Positions 48,607 to 58,102 of a DNA stretch of 64,000 bases are shown in pieces. Numbering within the stretch: the first letter of the stretch is position 1; each line of letters begins with the position of its first letter. Source of the stretch: an uncultured Anaerolineae bacterium (GTDB taxonomy: Bacteria; Chloroflexota; Anaerolineae; Aggregatilineales; Phototrophicaceae); the NCBI GenBank assembly GCA_937922795.1, contig CALAJK010000090.1, forward strand, positions 1 through 64,000. The letters run 5' to 3'. The notes under the pieces were generated by a model. The model had not been told where the DNA came from. It ran no database searches and was given only the letters and a program-made list of their open reading frames with translations. The position numbers and the translations under genes were made by a program.

Positions 48607-48911
48607 GCAGCATCCATCCTGTCAAACTATCTGGTCGTACGCCGGATCACTGAGCTTTCTCCATCCGGTCAACGCTTGTGGACAAAGCCGCGGCGCGTTG
48701 CTGACAGGGTGTGCCCAAACATGGGAGGGCGCTTCGTGCAGCCGCGCCGCAGTTCGTGTGAGATGTAGGCATGGGAATTTGTTACATTTTACACAAGAAA
48801 TGCGCGTTTGACAAAAAACTCTCATAATCCGCTAGTGCTAAACGTCGCATCTTCGCATGACAATTGTCCCGTTGCCCAGTCCGTGAGCGATAGCGGAGCG
48901 AGGGTGTAAGG

Positions 48912-49244
48912 ATGAGCTGTGCATTTTACATCGAAATCGTCGGACAGGATAGCATAGTCCGGCGCGCTGCGCTACCGGAAGGGCGGGTCGTGGTGGGGCG
49001 CAGCCCTGCTAGCTGTCAGGTGGTGGTTGATGATGGCCGCGTTTCGCGCGTGCACCTACAGATCGCGCGCGCCCCCGATCACGGTGTGATCGTGATGGAT
49101 CTGCACAGCGCTAACGGCACGCGGCTGGACGGGCGACCCATCCCCCCTGGCAAGCCCATTCACTGGCTGCGCGATCAGACGCTGACCATCGGCGGCACGC
49201 GGCTGACGCTGCGCTACCACGCCCAGAAGGATGAGGCGACCTGA
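48912..49244 (+). CDS. FHA-domain protein
   Basis: VVVGRSPASCQVVVDDGRVSRVHLQIARAPDHGVIVMDLHSANGTRLDGRPI. Confidence 0.92.
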   Translation: MSCAFYIEIVGQDSIVRRAALPEGRVVVGRSPASCQVVVDDGRVSRVHLQIARAPDHGVIVMDLHSANGTRLDGRPIPPGKPIHWLRDQTLTIGGTRLTLRYHAQKDEAT

Positions 49245-49255
49245 GCTGTATGCGT

Positions 49256-49286
49256 CGCAGGGGTCTGGCCGCGCCAAACCCCTGCG
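49256..49286. terminator. Hairpin between convergent FHA and PhoD-like genes
   Basis: CGCAGGGGT-N13-ACCCCTGCG perfect 9-bp stem; no clear T-tract. Confidence 0.45.
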
Positions 49287-49301
49287 CAGGCGCCACCCTG
49301 G

Positions 49302-50990
49302 TTACCGTGGGTTCACCACGAACTCGCTCAGCACCGCCGGCTGGAGCGCGACGACCTTCTCCGGCGCGTCGGTCAGTTGTTTAGCGGTGTAGTACGGGAT
49401 GCCATAGGTGGTCACGCGGAGCTGCTGCGTGGCCGCGTCGATCTCAAACTCTGTCCAGCCGTAGCTGCTGGTGGCCAGGTAACCGCCCTTGATCAGCTCG
49501 GCGTCGATCTCTGACCCATCCAGCCCGATCAGGTCGTAACCCAATGGCTCGATCTGGCCGTTCACCAGTTGGGTGATGAAGTTTTCCTTCAGCGCAGCGG
49601 GAGCCAGCCGGTACAGATTGGCCTGCTGTTCGGTGACGAAACCCAGCCCTAGCGCCAGCTCCATCACGGTTGGGCCCAGCGGCGCATCAAAAGCTACCGG
49701 CCCAGTGGTGACTTCGAACACGCCAGTGGGCATCTGCGGCGCGCCGGGACCCTCGGCCACCGTCAGGTTGTTGACCAACGTGCCGTGGATGTCGGCGGCG
49801 ATGAACACCACATTGGTGATGCCGTTGTCCACGATGTGTTTCAGCAGTGCCGCGCGTTCGGAGGCGTAGCCCTCAAACCGGTCGCCGGCGTTCAGCGGCC
49901 CTAGGTTTTGCGCCGGCTCCGGCAGCAGGATGAACTTCCAGGTGATGCCCTGAGCCTGCGCCGTCAGCAGATCGGCTTTCAGGTCAGCGAGCTGCGCCGC
50001 GCCCAGCATAGTGCGCCCCGGCTCGTAGGTGGCGGCGATGAACGGCAGGATCTGCTCGGCGGTGAACTCGCTCACGTTGGGCAGGGATGGGTCGCGGAAG
50101 GAGCGCGCATCCAGCACGAAGATGGCCGCGTCGTCGCCGAAGGTGCGGAAGCGATACAGGCGGCGCTCATTGGCTGTGCGCGGGTCGCCAGTGTCGCCGT
50201 AGAACTCATCGTTCAGCGGGTTGTACTCCTGGAAGGCCTGCAAACCGTTCTCGTAAAGCTGGGTATCGTTGATGAGCGCAGCCGCGTCGCCGCGGAAGCG
50301 AATATCGGTATCGGGCGCGGCGCCGCCGGCGAAGTCGTTGGTCACTTCATGGTCGTCAATGGTGGCGAAGATGGCCGTGGATGCCCGCACGGCCGCCCAG
50401 GCGTTCAGGCCGTGGCGCTCGCCGTAGACCTCGGCATGTTTGGCGCGGAAATCCTCCAGGGTGATGGCCTGGCCAGCGGGCAGCGCCGGCGACGGATAGT
50501 CAGCGTAGATGGTATCGCCGTGCAGCACGAAGAAATCCAGCTCGCGCTCGGCAGCGTTGGCCACCGCTGGGTAGGGCGCCAGCTCGCCGCGCCAGTCGCC
50601 GGCGACTCCGAAGCGCAGGCCATCCCGACGGCCGGCGGCGGACGGCGTGCGGAAGACGCCCACCGCCGACTCGCCAGCGGCGTTGGTGGCACGGTAGAAG
50701 TAGCGCGTGCCGGGCGCCAGATCGGTGATCTGCGCCTTGACCGGCAGCAGTGGGTCGGTGGCCTCAGCCGAAGCGACTGCCAACGGCCTGGCAAAGTTTG
50801 CATCCCGATCCACCTCAAATGTGACCGTCCCCAGCGCGGTGCTGCGCGTCCACAGCACTGCCGTGATCTGAGTCACATCGCCAGCGGCCACACCGTTGGG
50901 TAGCGTAGAGGTTTCCTGGGCGAACGCGCCGCCGGCCAACGCGAGCAGCGCCAGCCCGATCGCCCCAATTCGAACGAAACACGAGCGCAT
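49302..50990 (-). CDS. PhoD-like alkaline phosphatase/phosphodiesterase
   Basis: VTFEVDRDANFARPLAV, PGTRYFYRATNAAGESAVGVFRTP, FVLHGDTIYADYPSP, ATIDDHEVTNDFAGG, VVFIAADIHGTLVNN. Confidence 0.93.
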   Translation of the reverse strand: MRSCFVRIGAIGLALLALAGGAFAQETSTLPNGVAAGDVTQITAVLWTRSTALGTVTFEVDRDANFARPLAVASAEATDPLLPVKAQITDLAPGTRYFYRATNAAGESAVGVFRTPSAAGRRDGLRFGVAGDWRGELAPYPAVANAAERELDFFVLHGDTIYADYPSPALPAGQAITLEDFRAKHAEVYGERHGLNAWAAVRASTAIFATIDDHEVTNDFAGGAAPDTDIRFRGDAAALINDTQLYENGLQAFQEYNPLNDEFYGDTGDPRTANERRLYRFRTFGDDAAIFVLDARSFRDPSLPNVSEFTAEQILPFIAATYEPGRTMLGAAQLADLKADLLTAQAQGITWKFILLPEPAQNLGPLNAGDRFEGYASERAALLKHIVDNGITNVVFIAADIHGTLVNNLTVAEGPGAPQMPTGVFEVTTGPVAFDAPLGPTVMELALGLGFVTEQQANLYRLAPAALKENFITQLVNGQIEPLGYDLIGLDGSEIDAELIKGGYLATSSYGWTEFEIDAATQQLRVTTYGIPYYTAKQLTDAPEKVVALQPAVLSEFVVNPR

Positions 50991-51095
50991 AACGAGTTCT
51001 CCTTGATCACACACAGCGTGCCGATGGCGAAAAAGTAGCGCGGCATTGTTAACCGCACCGTGAATCCGTATTAAGGGCAGGCTGTAGAGGCGCAG

Positions 51096-52145
51096 TCAGC
51101 GCCCAGCTTCCAACCGGTAGATACTGTTTGCCGGGCCGATGATGATCAGCGTCTCGCCGGGCCGCAAGACGTACTCCGGTTTCGGGTTGATGACGAAACT
51201 GCCGTCGGGCATTTGGATCGCCAAGATGGAGACGCTGTACTGCGACCGCAGCTCGCAGCCGCCGACTGACTGTCCTGCCAACCGGCCGTCAGCCATCACC
51301 TGAATCTGCCCCAGATCCATATCGGAACTGCCCACCGAGATACGGGTGAGAAAATCATGCACCGCTGGCCGCAGCAGCGCCACGCCCATACGATGGCCGC
51401 CGATCTCGTAAGGGCTAACGACGCGATTAGCCCCGGCACGCAGCAGTTTGCCCTCCGACGTGCGCCCGGTGGCGCGCGCCACGATGAACAGGTTCGGGTT
51501 CAAGCCGCGGGCGGTCAGCACCGTCAGCACATTGTCGGCGTCGGTGTCCAGCGCCGCCACCAGCCCGCGCGCCCGCTGCACGCCGGCCTCAATCAGGGCG
51601 CTGTCCTGGGTGGCGTCCGCCGCCAGGCAGGGCAGTTGATCATCTAGCAGCGGCTGCAAGTTTTGGCTGGACAAGTCGATGACGACGAACGGCTCGCCGC
51701 GCTGGCGCAGATCGCGGACGACCTGTGCGCCCATACGACCGTAGCCGCAGACGATGTAATGATTGTGCATCACCTTGATCATGCCCTCGATCCTTCGCAG
51801 GTGCAGCGAATCCCACAGCCGCTGGCCGAGCACCGCCTCGGCGGCGTTGCTGACCGCCGCGGTGACGCCGCCGAGGCCCAGCAGCACCAGCGCGACGGTG
51901 AACAGCCGTCCGCCCGCCGACAGCGGTTTGATCTCGCCGAAGCCGACGGTGGTGATGGTGATGACGGTCATGTAGAAGGCGTCCAGCGAGTCCATCTGCT
52001 CCAGCAGGGTGTAGCCCAGCGTGCCGGTCGCCAGCAGCCCCACCATGAACGCCAGCGACAACTGCACACGCCGAATCGGGTCGGCCAGCGTGGCGCGCAG
52101 CCGACGGTTCAAGCGCGCGGGATCAAACGGGGAGCGCGAGATCAT
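51096..52145 (-). CDS. Potassium channel with pore-loop and TrkA-N/TrkA-C (RCK) domains
   Basis: YMTVITITTVGFGEIKPLSAGGR; HYIVCGYGRMGAQVVRDL. Confidence 0.94.
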   Translation of the reverse strand: MISRSPFDPARLNRRLRATLADPIRRVQLSLAFMVGLLATGTLGYTLLEQMDSLDAFYMTVITITTVGFGEIKPLSAGGRLFTVALVLLGLGGVTAAVSNAAEAVLGQRLWDSLHLRRIEGMIKVMHNHYIVCGYGRMGAQVVRDLRQRGEPFVVIDLSSQNLQPLLDDQLPCLAADATQDSALIEAGVQRARGLVAALDTDADNVLTVLTARGLNPNLFIVARATGRTSEGKLLRAGANRVVSPYEIGGHRMGVALLRPAVHDFLTRISVGSSDMDLGQIQVMADGRLAGQSVGGCELRSQYSVSILAIQMPDGSFVINPKPEYVLRPGETLIIIGPANSIYRLEAGR

Positions 52146-52229
52146 GCCGATGAGCCTTGACTGCCTGCTCCCTCAATTGTGTGCCAAAAACGGATCGGTT
52201 TCAAACGGCAGCGGGCTCGGGGAAGACCG

Positions 52230-53183
52230 TCACTTCAAATGCCGGTTGTAGTCCATGTCGAACCACATGGCGAACATCAGGAAATTCAGCCCGAACAGCG
52301 TTAAGAACATGGCGAACACCGCCGAGGTGGTGGCCACATTGCCCACGAACAAGCGGTATGCCACCAGGTACAGCCCCAACAAGAACCCCGGCACGAACGT
52401 AAGCGTCCCGAACAGGTAGAACAGCACCAGCGGATGCGAGTCGCGCACGATGTACTTGTGGAACAGTCGGCTGATGAAACTCCGCAGCAGCAGCAGCGAG
52501 ATGGTCGGGATCACCCGCCAGATGCGGATGCCGCTGCGCTCGCCGATATTGTAGACCGGCCGCACCGGCACATCGCGCACGCGGAAATTGTGGACGTTGA
52601 GCATGACCAGGATATGGTTGGGATAGCCGTAGCGCTTCCACAGCCGGTCCAGGCTCAGGCGCTCCAGCGCCTGGCGCGAGATAGCGGTATAGCCGGTCTG
52701 CGAGTCGAAGATGTGCCAGTAGCCGGAAGCGATCTTGGTCAGCAAGGACAGGAACACATTGCCTAGGTAGCGCACCCGCGGGATCTGATACCAAGCCTCG
52801 CCCGATGCCAGCCGGTTGCCTTTGGTGTAGTCGACCTGGCCATCGGCCACCGGCCCGACGATCAAATGCAGGTCTGCCGGGTCCATCTGCGCGTCGCCGG
52901 CCATGACCGCCACGACATCCATGCCGTCTTGCAGGGCGCGTTTGTAACCGGTGACGATGGCCGCGCCCACGCCCTGGTTGGTCTCATGACAGATCAGCTC
53001 GATGCGATCAGCGCCAGTGCGGGCGATGTAGTCGGTCACGACTTCTACAGTGCGATCGCGGCTGAGGTCATCGACCACATAGATGCGATCCACGTATCCG
53101 GGCATTGTCTCCAGCACGCGCGTGATCAGCTTCTCTTCGTTGTAGCATGGCACGACCACGGCCAGCGACGCTTGATGATACAT
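52230..53183 (-). CDS. Glycosyltransferase family 2 (DPM synthase-like) with C-terminal TM segments
   Basis: LAVVVPCYNEEKLITRVLETMPGYVDRIYVVDDLSRDRTVEVV, VAVMAGDAQMDPADL. Confidence 0.94.
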   Translation of the reverse strand: MYHQASLAVVVPCYNEEKLITRVLETMPGYVDRIYVVDDLSRDRTVEVVTDYIARTGADRIELICHETNQGVGAAIVTGYKRALQDGMDVVAVMAGDAQMDPADLHLIVGPVADGQVDYTKGNRLASGEAWYQIPRVRYLGNVFLSLLTKIASGYWHIFDSQTGYTAISRQALERLSLDRLWKRYGYPNHILVMLNVHNFRVRDVPVRPVYNIGERSGIRIWRVIPTISLLLLRSFISRLFHKYIVRDSHPLVLFYLFGTLTFVPGFLLGLYLVAYRLFVGNVATTSAVFAMFLTLFGLNFLMFAMWFDMDYNRHLK

Positions 53184-53344
53184 GAACACTCTCCCTCATG
53201 GCGCGGCTTGTGTATACGCTATCCGTTCGCGCCTGTCAAGCCTGGCCTAGAAGGCACAGTCGGCCGCAGCCGCCCTTGCGCGCCTGCTTCTACCTTCGCT
53301 AATATCCGCTGCGACTATTGCTGTGAGTGTAAAGCGACTCCCGA

Positions 53345-55474
53345 ATGTCGAAGAAACGCCTGGATGACCAGCTCCCTGAACTGACGCCGGAGACATTTTT
53401 CAACCGCGAACTGAGCTGGTTGGAGTTCAACCGGCGGGTGCTGGCGCAGGCCGAAGACGAGCGCCTGCCGCTGCTGGAGCGCGTCAAATTCTTGGCCATC
53501 TTCAGCAACAACCTGGACGAGTTCTTCATGGTGCGAGTCGGCGCGTGGCACAACAAGGTCAAACTGGGCAAGGCCGGCGCGCTCGCCGACGGCCTGACGC
53601 CGTCCCAGGTGCTGCGCGAAATCCATGATCGGGTGCAGGCGCATCTACGCCAGCAGCGCGCCATCATGCGGGATGTGCTCGAACAGCTTGAGCAGCACGG
53701 CGTATGTGTTGTGCCGGTGAACGAGCTGGAGCCAGTCCAGCGCGACGCCCTGTACGCCTACTATAACGATGAAGTGTTCCCGGTCCTCACGCCGCTGGCT
53801 GTCGACCATGCCCGCCCCTTCCCGTTCATCTCCAACCTCAGCCTGAACCTGGCGATCGTGCTGGAGCGCAAATACGGCCGCGACCAGCACTACGAGTTCG
53901 TGCGGTTGAAAGTGCCGGATGTGCTGCCGCGGCTGGTGGACGTGCGCCAGGCGCTGCAGCGCTATGCCAACCTCCATCTCGATCGCAACGTGTTCGTCTG
54001 GCTGGAAGACTTGATCGCCGCCAACCTGGACACGCTCTTCCCCGGCATGCGGGTGGTCGAATACACCCCCTTCCGGGTGACGCGCAACGCCGACATCGAT
54101 TACGAGTTCGAGCAGGACGATGTGATAGACATCAGCTCGCTCATCGAGGAGAGCGTGCGCGAACGCCGCTTCGGCCAGATCGTGCGCCTGAGCGTCCCCA
54201 ATACCATCGGCGACTCCACGCTCAAACAGCTCGTCACGCAGCTTCAGGTTGATCCTGAGCGCGATGTCTACATCGTGGACGGCGCGCTGGGGGCCAGCAG
54301 CCTGTTCGAGCTGGCGGCCATTGACCGCCCGGATCTGAAATACCCGGTGTATGTGCCGCGCCTGCCCGCCGAAGTCGCCGATCAGAACCTGTTCGACGCC
54401 ATCCGCCAGCGCGATATCCTGCTGCACCACCCCTACGACTCGTTCAAGCCGGTGGAAGATTTTTTCCGGTCCGCCGCCCGCGACCCGAACGTGCTGGCGA
54501 TCAAGGCCACGCTGTACCGAGTCGGCAAAAACTCGCCGGTCGTCGAGGCGCTGATGGAGGCGCGCGACAACGACAAACAGGTGGCGGTGCTGGTCGAACT
54601 GAAAGCCCGCTTCGATGAGGAGAACAACCTGGAGTGGGCGCGCGCGCTAGAGCATAAGGGCGTCCACGTCACCTACGGCGTGGAGGAGCTGCCGGTCAAG
54701 ACCCACGCCAAAGTGTCGCTAGTGGTGCGCCGCGAAGCTGGCGGCGTCCGCCGCTATCTGCACCTGGGCACCGGCAACTACAACGCCACCACCGCCCGCA
54801 TCTATTCCGACCTGGGGCTGCTGACCTGCCACCCGGAACTGGCCGACGATGCGTCGCGCCTCTTCAACCGGCTGACCGGTTACGCGCCTAGCACTACGTA
54901 CAGGCGGCTGCTGGTCGCCCCGGACTACCTGCACCCCGCCCTGATGGCGCTGGTGGACAACGAGATCGCCGCGGCGCAGGCCGGCCGCCCGGCGCGGATG
55001 ATCCTCAAGATGAACCAGCTTGAGGAAGAGGTGATGATCCGCAAGCTGTATCAGGCGTCGCAGGCCGGCGTGCGCATCGACCTGATCGTGCGCGGTCTAT
55101 GCTGTCTGCGCCCCGGCGTGCCTGGCGTCAGCGACAACATCCGCGTCATCAGCCATGTAGGCCGCTACTTGGAACACAGCCGGATTTTTTACTTCCACAA
55201 TGCGCCGCCCGACCAGCGCTTGTACCTGGGCAGCGCTGACATCATGCGGCGCAATTTGTACAACCGGGTGGAGGTGGTGTTCCCGATTTTCGCGGAGGAG
55301 CTGCAAACCCGCCTGCTGCGGATGCTGGCCACCTATCTCCGCGACAATCAGCTCGCCTGGGAGCTGCTGCCGGATGGGCAGTATCACCGGCTGAAGCCTG
55401 CCCCCGGCGATGTACCCATCAACTGTCAGGAAATCTTCATGCAGGACAGCGCCGGCCTCGATCTTCTCCCCTAA
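53345..55474 (+). CDS. ppk1: Polyphosphate kinase 1
   Basis: FFNRELSWLEFNRRVLAQAEDE, HPYDSF, YLHLGTGNYNATTARIYSDLGLLTC, RIFYFHNA. Confidence 0.97.
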   Translation: MSKKRLDDQLPELTPETFFNRELSWLEFNRRVLAQAEDERLPLLERVKFLAIFSNNLDEFFMVRVGAWHNKVKLGKAGALADGLTPSQVLREIHDRVQAHLRQQRAIMRDVLEQLEQHGVCVVPVNELEPVQRDALYAYYNDEVFPVLTPLAVDHARPFPFISNLSLNLAIVLERKYGRDQHYEFVRLKVPDVLPRLVDVRQALQRYANLHLDRNVFVWLEDLIAANLDTLFPGMRVVEYTPFRVTRNADIDYEFEQDDVIDISSLIEESVRERRFGQIVRLSVPNTIGDSTLKQLVTQLQVDPERDVYIVDGALGASSLFELAAIDRPDLKYPVYVPRLPAEVADQNLFDAIRQRDILLHHPYDSFKPVEDFFRSAARDPNVLAIKATLYRVGKNSPVVEALMEARDNDKQVAVLVELKARFDEENNLEWARALEHKGVHVTYGVEELPVKTHAKVSLVVRREAGGVRRYLHLGTGNYNATTARIYSDLGLLTCHPELADDASRLFNRLTGYAPSTTYRRLLVAPDYLHPALMALVDNEIAAAQAGRPARMILKMNQLEEEVMIRKLYQASQAGVRIDLIVRGLCCLRPGVPGVSDNIRVISHVGRYLEHSRIFYFHNAPPDQRLYLGSADIMRRNLYNRVEVVFPIFAEELQTRLLRMLATYLRDNQLAWELLPDGQYHRLKPAPGDVPINCQEIFMQDSAGLDLLP

Positions 55475-55594
55475 TCCCCGCGCTTGAAACTGGGGCACGA
55501 GATGAGCTGACGGCGCAGCGCGGGGCTTGGATCCCCTTGCTTGTCTGAGCCTCGGCCCCCGACCGGGGTGCTATTGCGCCAGATGAGAACCTGA

Positions 55595-55610
55595 TATACT
55601 ACACAGTGTA
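55595..55610 (+). promoter_or_regulatory. Extended -10 element with adjoining palindrome upstream of SH3/excalibur gene
   Basis: TGATATACT then TACAC-A-GTGTA. Confidence 0.45.
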
Positions 55611-55625
55611 ACAGGAGTGGGACTC

Positions 55626-57326
55626 ATGCGTAGAACGGCGTTCTGGCTGCTCATCCTGCTGCTGGCGGCCTCCTCGCTCGGCCTGGTCGTCGCCCAGCCT
55701 CTCCCCCAGCCAACAGTGCGCATCCTGGTCAACCGTGACGGCGTCAACGTGCGCATCCTGCCGGCTATCGGCGCTGAGGTGATCGGGTTCGTCAACGCCG
55801 GCTGGACAGCGCCCGCCACCGGCCGCTCGCCCGACAACGAGTGGGTGCGGATTGATTTCAACGGGCAGGAAGGCTGGATCGGCGTGGCCGTCATCAACGT
55901 GCTGGATGGCGACCTGAACAGCCTGACAGTGGCTGACCCACGCACCATCCCCTACGGCGGCTTCGAGAGCCCGCGCGCCGGCGCCTCCGACGCCGACAGC
56001 CCGATTCGCGGGCGACTGGCGCAGAGCGGCCTGCGGCTGCGCGCCGGCCCAACTACCGCCTATCCCGTGTTGGCCAACATCCCGCGCTTCACCGAGCTGC
56101 CGCTGCTGGGGCGCACCGCCAGCAATGCCTGGCTGCAAGTCAACTACAACGGCACGCTCGGTTGGGTGACCGCGCCGTTCGTAGAGATCATCAGCGGCGG
56201 TAGCCTGCTCGACCTGCCGATCGATGGCATCGTCGCCTCAGCGCCGCCGGCCTCTGAAAGCACGCGTGAGAACTACCTGGGCACGCTGCGGCTGATGTTA
56301 GAGCGCATCAACCTGGCGCAGCCGTCGCTGGATTCGATCCGCGGCACCTGGACGACGGTGGCGTTGGGGCAGCGCGCCGCCTGCCAGAACTTCCCGGCGC
56401 GGCCCAGCGATATCAACATCGCCAACCCGCTGCTGGCGGCCTACTACCCGATCCTCAACCCACTTCAGCAGGATTTCAACGTGGCCATGGCCAACCTGCG
56501 CCGGGCGATTGACCTGTGGATCGAAGCCTGCGGCTTCCCACAGCCGCCGGACGGCGTGATCGGCCGAGCCACGGTGCAAGGCGCGCTGAACATCATCCAG
56601 GTGGTGGATGGCCAGTTTGCCGACCTGCGCCGCCGGTTGAACGAGCTGCTGCCGCCCCCGCTGGAGGTCGGCGAGGGGCAGTGCCTGTTCAGCTTCCAGG
56701 AACAGTTCGACATCCTGAACGTCATCAAGATCGGCGAACTGGTGTTGGACACGTTCACGCCGCGCAAGACGGCCACTGGCTACTGCATCGACGTGCAGGC
56801 CGGGCAGGCGCTGCGCATTGAGCTGCTGACGTACCGCGGTAAGCTGTCGCCTCTGGTCTCGATCAGCCCCTTCGATAACCCGACCAACTTCCTGGCGGTG
56901 GGCCGCGGCCTGACCGGCGAGCCGCTGCTGTCGGTCGGTCCGGTGCTGATCAGCACGACCGGCCGCTACTTGATCGTGGTCAGCGACACCGGCGACGCGC
57001 CCCAAGGCGATTACGCGCTGCTCGTCTCGGACGTGGCCGGGGCGACGGTGTTCGGCCCCAGCCTGGGCATCGACCCAGCTACTGGTCTGCCGGTGCTGAA
57101 CCCCGGCGCCATCGGGACGCCGGTCATCGGGCTGACGCCGGGCGTGCCGACGCCCACGCCGGGCGGCGTGGTGGTGTGCCCGTCGCTAGCCTTCACCTGC
57201 AACCAGTTGTTCAACTGCGCCGAGGCGCGCGCCTGCCTGGCGGCGGGCAACTTCAGCCTGGATCCGAATAACAACGGCATCCCGTGCGAAGAGCCGCCGC
57301 TGAGCTGCACGGCTGGCTCGCCCTGA
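55626..57326 (+). CDS. Secreted protein with SH3b domains and C-terminal excalibur-like calcium-binding domain
   Basis: Signal peptide; VNRDGVNVRILPAIGAEVIGFV and LRLRAGPTTAYPVLANIPRFTELPLLGR; C-terminal FNCAEARACLAAGNFSLDPNNNGIPCEE. Confidence 0.88.
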   Translation: MRRTAFWLLILLLAASSLGLVVAQPLPQPTVRILVNRDGVNVRILPAIGAEVIGFVNAGWTAPATGRSPDNEWVRIDFNGQEGWIGVAVINVLDGDLNSLTVADPRTIPYGGFESPRAGASDADSPIRGRLAQSGLRLRAGPTTAYPVLANIPRFTELPLLGRTASNAWLQVNYNGTLGWVTAPFVEIISGGSLLDLPIDGIVASAPPASESTRENYLGTLRLMLERINLAQPSLDSIRGTWTTVALGQRAACQNFPARPSDINIANPLLAAYYPILNPLQQDFNVAMANLRRAIDLWIEACGFPQPPDGVIGRATVQGALNIIQVVDGQFADLRRRLNELLPPPLEVGEGQCLFSFQEQFDILNVIKIGELVLDTFTPRKTATGYCIDVQAGQALRIELLTYRGKLSPLVSISPFDNPTNFLAVGRGLTGEPLLSVGPVLISTTGRYLIVVSDTGDAPQGDYALLVSDVAGATVFGPSLGIDPATGLPVLNPGAIGTPVIGLTPGVPTPTPGGVVVCPSLAFTCNQLFNCAEARACLAAGNFSLDPNNNGIPCEEPPLSCTAGSP

Positions 57327-57658
57327 GCCAGGGGCGAGCCGGAACGTTTGACCAGACGCCGCGCTCCCGGCCGGGGCCAGGCAGGCTCGTCTGCTGCCGA
57401 CGCAGGGCTGCGCTGGCAGCGCGTTACGGCGCGTATAACGTGCGCGTCTTCGGCAGTGTGGCGCGGGGTGAAGCCAGCCCGGAGAGTGATATGGATTTGC
57501 TGGTGAGCTTCCGCGAAGACGCGAGCCTGTTTGAGCTGTCTGGCTTCTGGCAGGACTTACAGGCTCTGCTCGGTGTCCGGGTTGATGGGATCGAAGACCA
57601 TCCTGGACTGCGCGAACGCTTCCGGCGGCGCATTATGAAGGATGCGCCCCCCCTATGA
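57284..57658 (+). CDS. MNT-type nucleotidyltransferase (HEPN/MNT module), N-terminus uncertain or degenerate
   Basis: RRAALAARYGAYNVRVFGSVARGEASPESDMDLLVSF; track coordinates used, true start unclear (N-terminal part overlaps upstream CDS and looks non-homologous). Confidence 0.7.
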   Translation: MRRAAAELHGWLALSQGRAGTFDQTPRSRPGPGRLVCCRRRAALAARYGAYNVRVFGSVARGEASPESDMDLLVSFREDASLFELSGFWQDLQALLGVRVDGIEDHPGLRERFRRRIMKDAPPL

Positions 57659-57998
57659 ACAAGACGACCCGCGATCACCTCGAAGATTTACAGCATGAGG
57701 CGAGGCTGGTGGCGCAGTTCACACGGGAGGGCAAAGAGGCATTTTTGCGGGATGAGCGCACGCAGTACGCCGTGATGATGGCCTATGTCCGCATTGGTGA
57801 AATTGCCAAGCAAATCCCGATGAGACGCTGCTGGCACATGAATGGCGTGAGCTCAAAGGTTTCCGGGATGTGCTGATACACCGCTATTTCGATATCAACG
57901 TGGCACGTGTGTGGCGGGCAGTGGAGAAATTACCTGCTCTGCAAGCGGCGGTGGATGCCCTGTTGGCTACCCTGCCGCCCACTGACGACCTGCCATGA
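57655..57998 (+). pseudogene. HEPN-domain protein split by a frameshift near 57816-57820
   Basis: Frame 1: MNKTTRDHLEDLQHEARLVAQFTREGKEAFLRDERTQYAVMMAYVRIGEIAKQIP; shifted frame from 57819: DETLLAHEWRELKGFRDVLIHRYFDINVARVWRAVEKLPALQAAVDALLATLPPTDDLP*. Confidence 0.85.
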
Positions 57999-58102
57999 GC
58001 AGCGACCACTGTTCGTCTATCCTCGTTTCACCCAGTGACCGAGTTCATGACACCGGCGGCTGAAAAGCGCGCTGACGGGCGCTACTCCTCCTCATCCTCC
58101 AG

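Noticed and set aside
48859-48868. GACAATTGTC palindrome upstream of the FHA gene
   Set aside because: 10-bp dyad is too short to support alone and has no clear promoter relationship.
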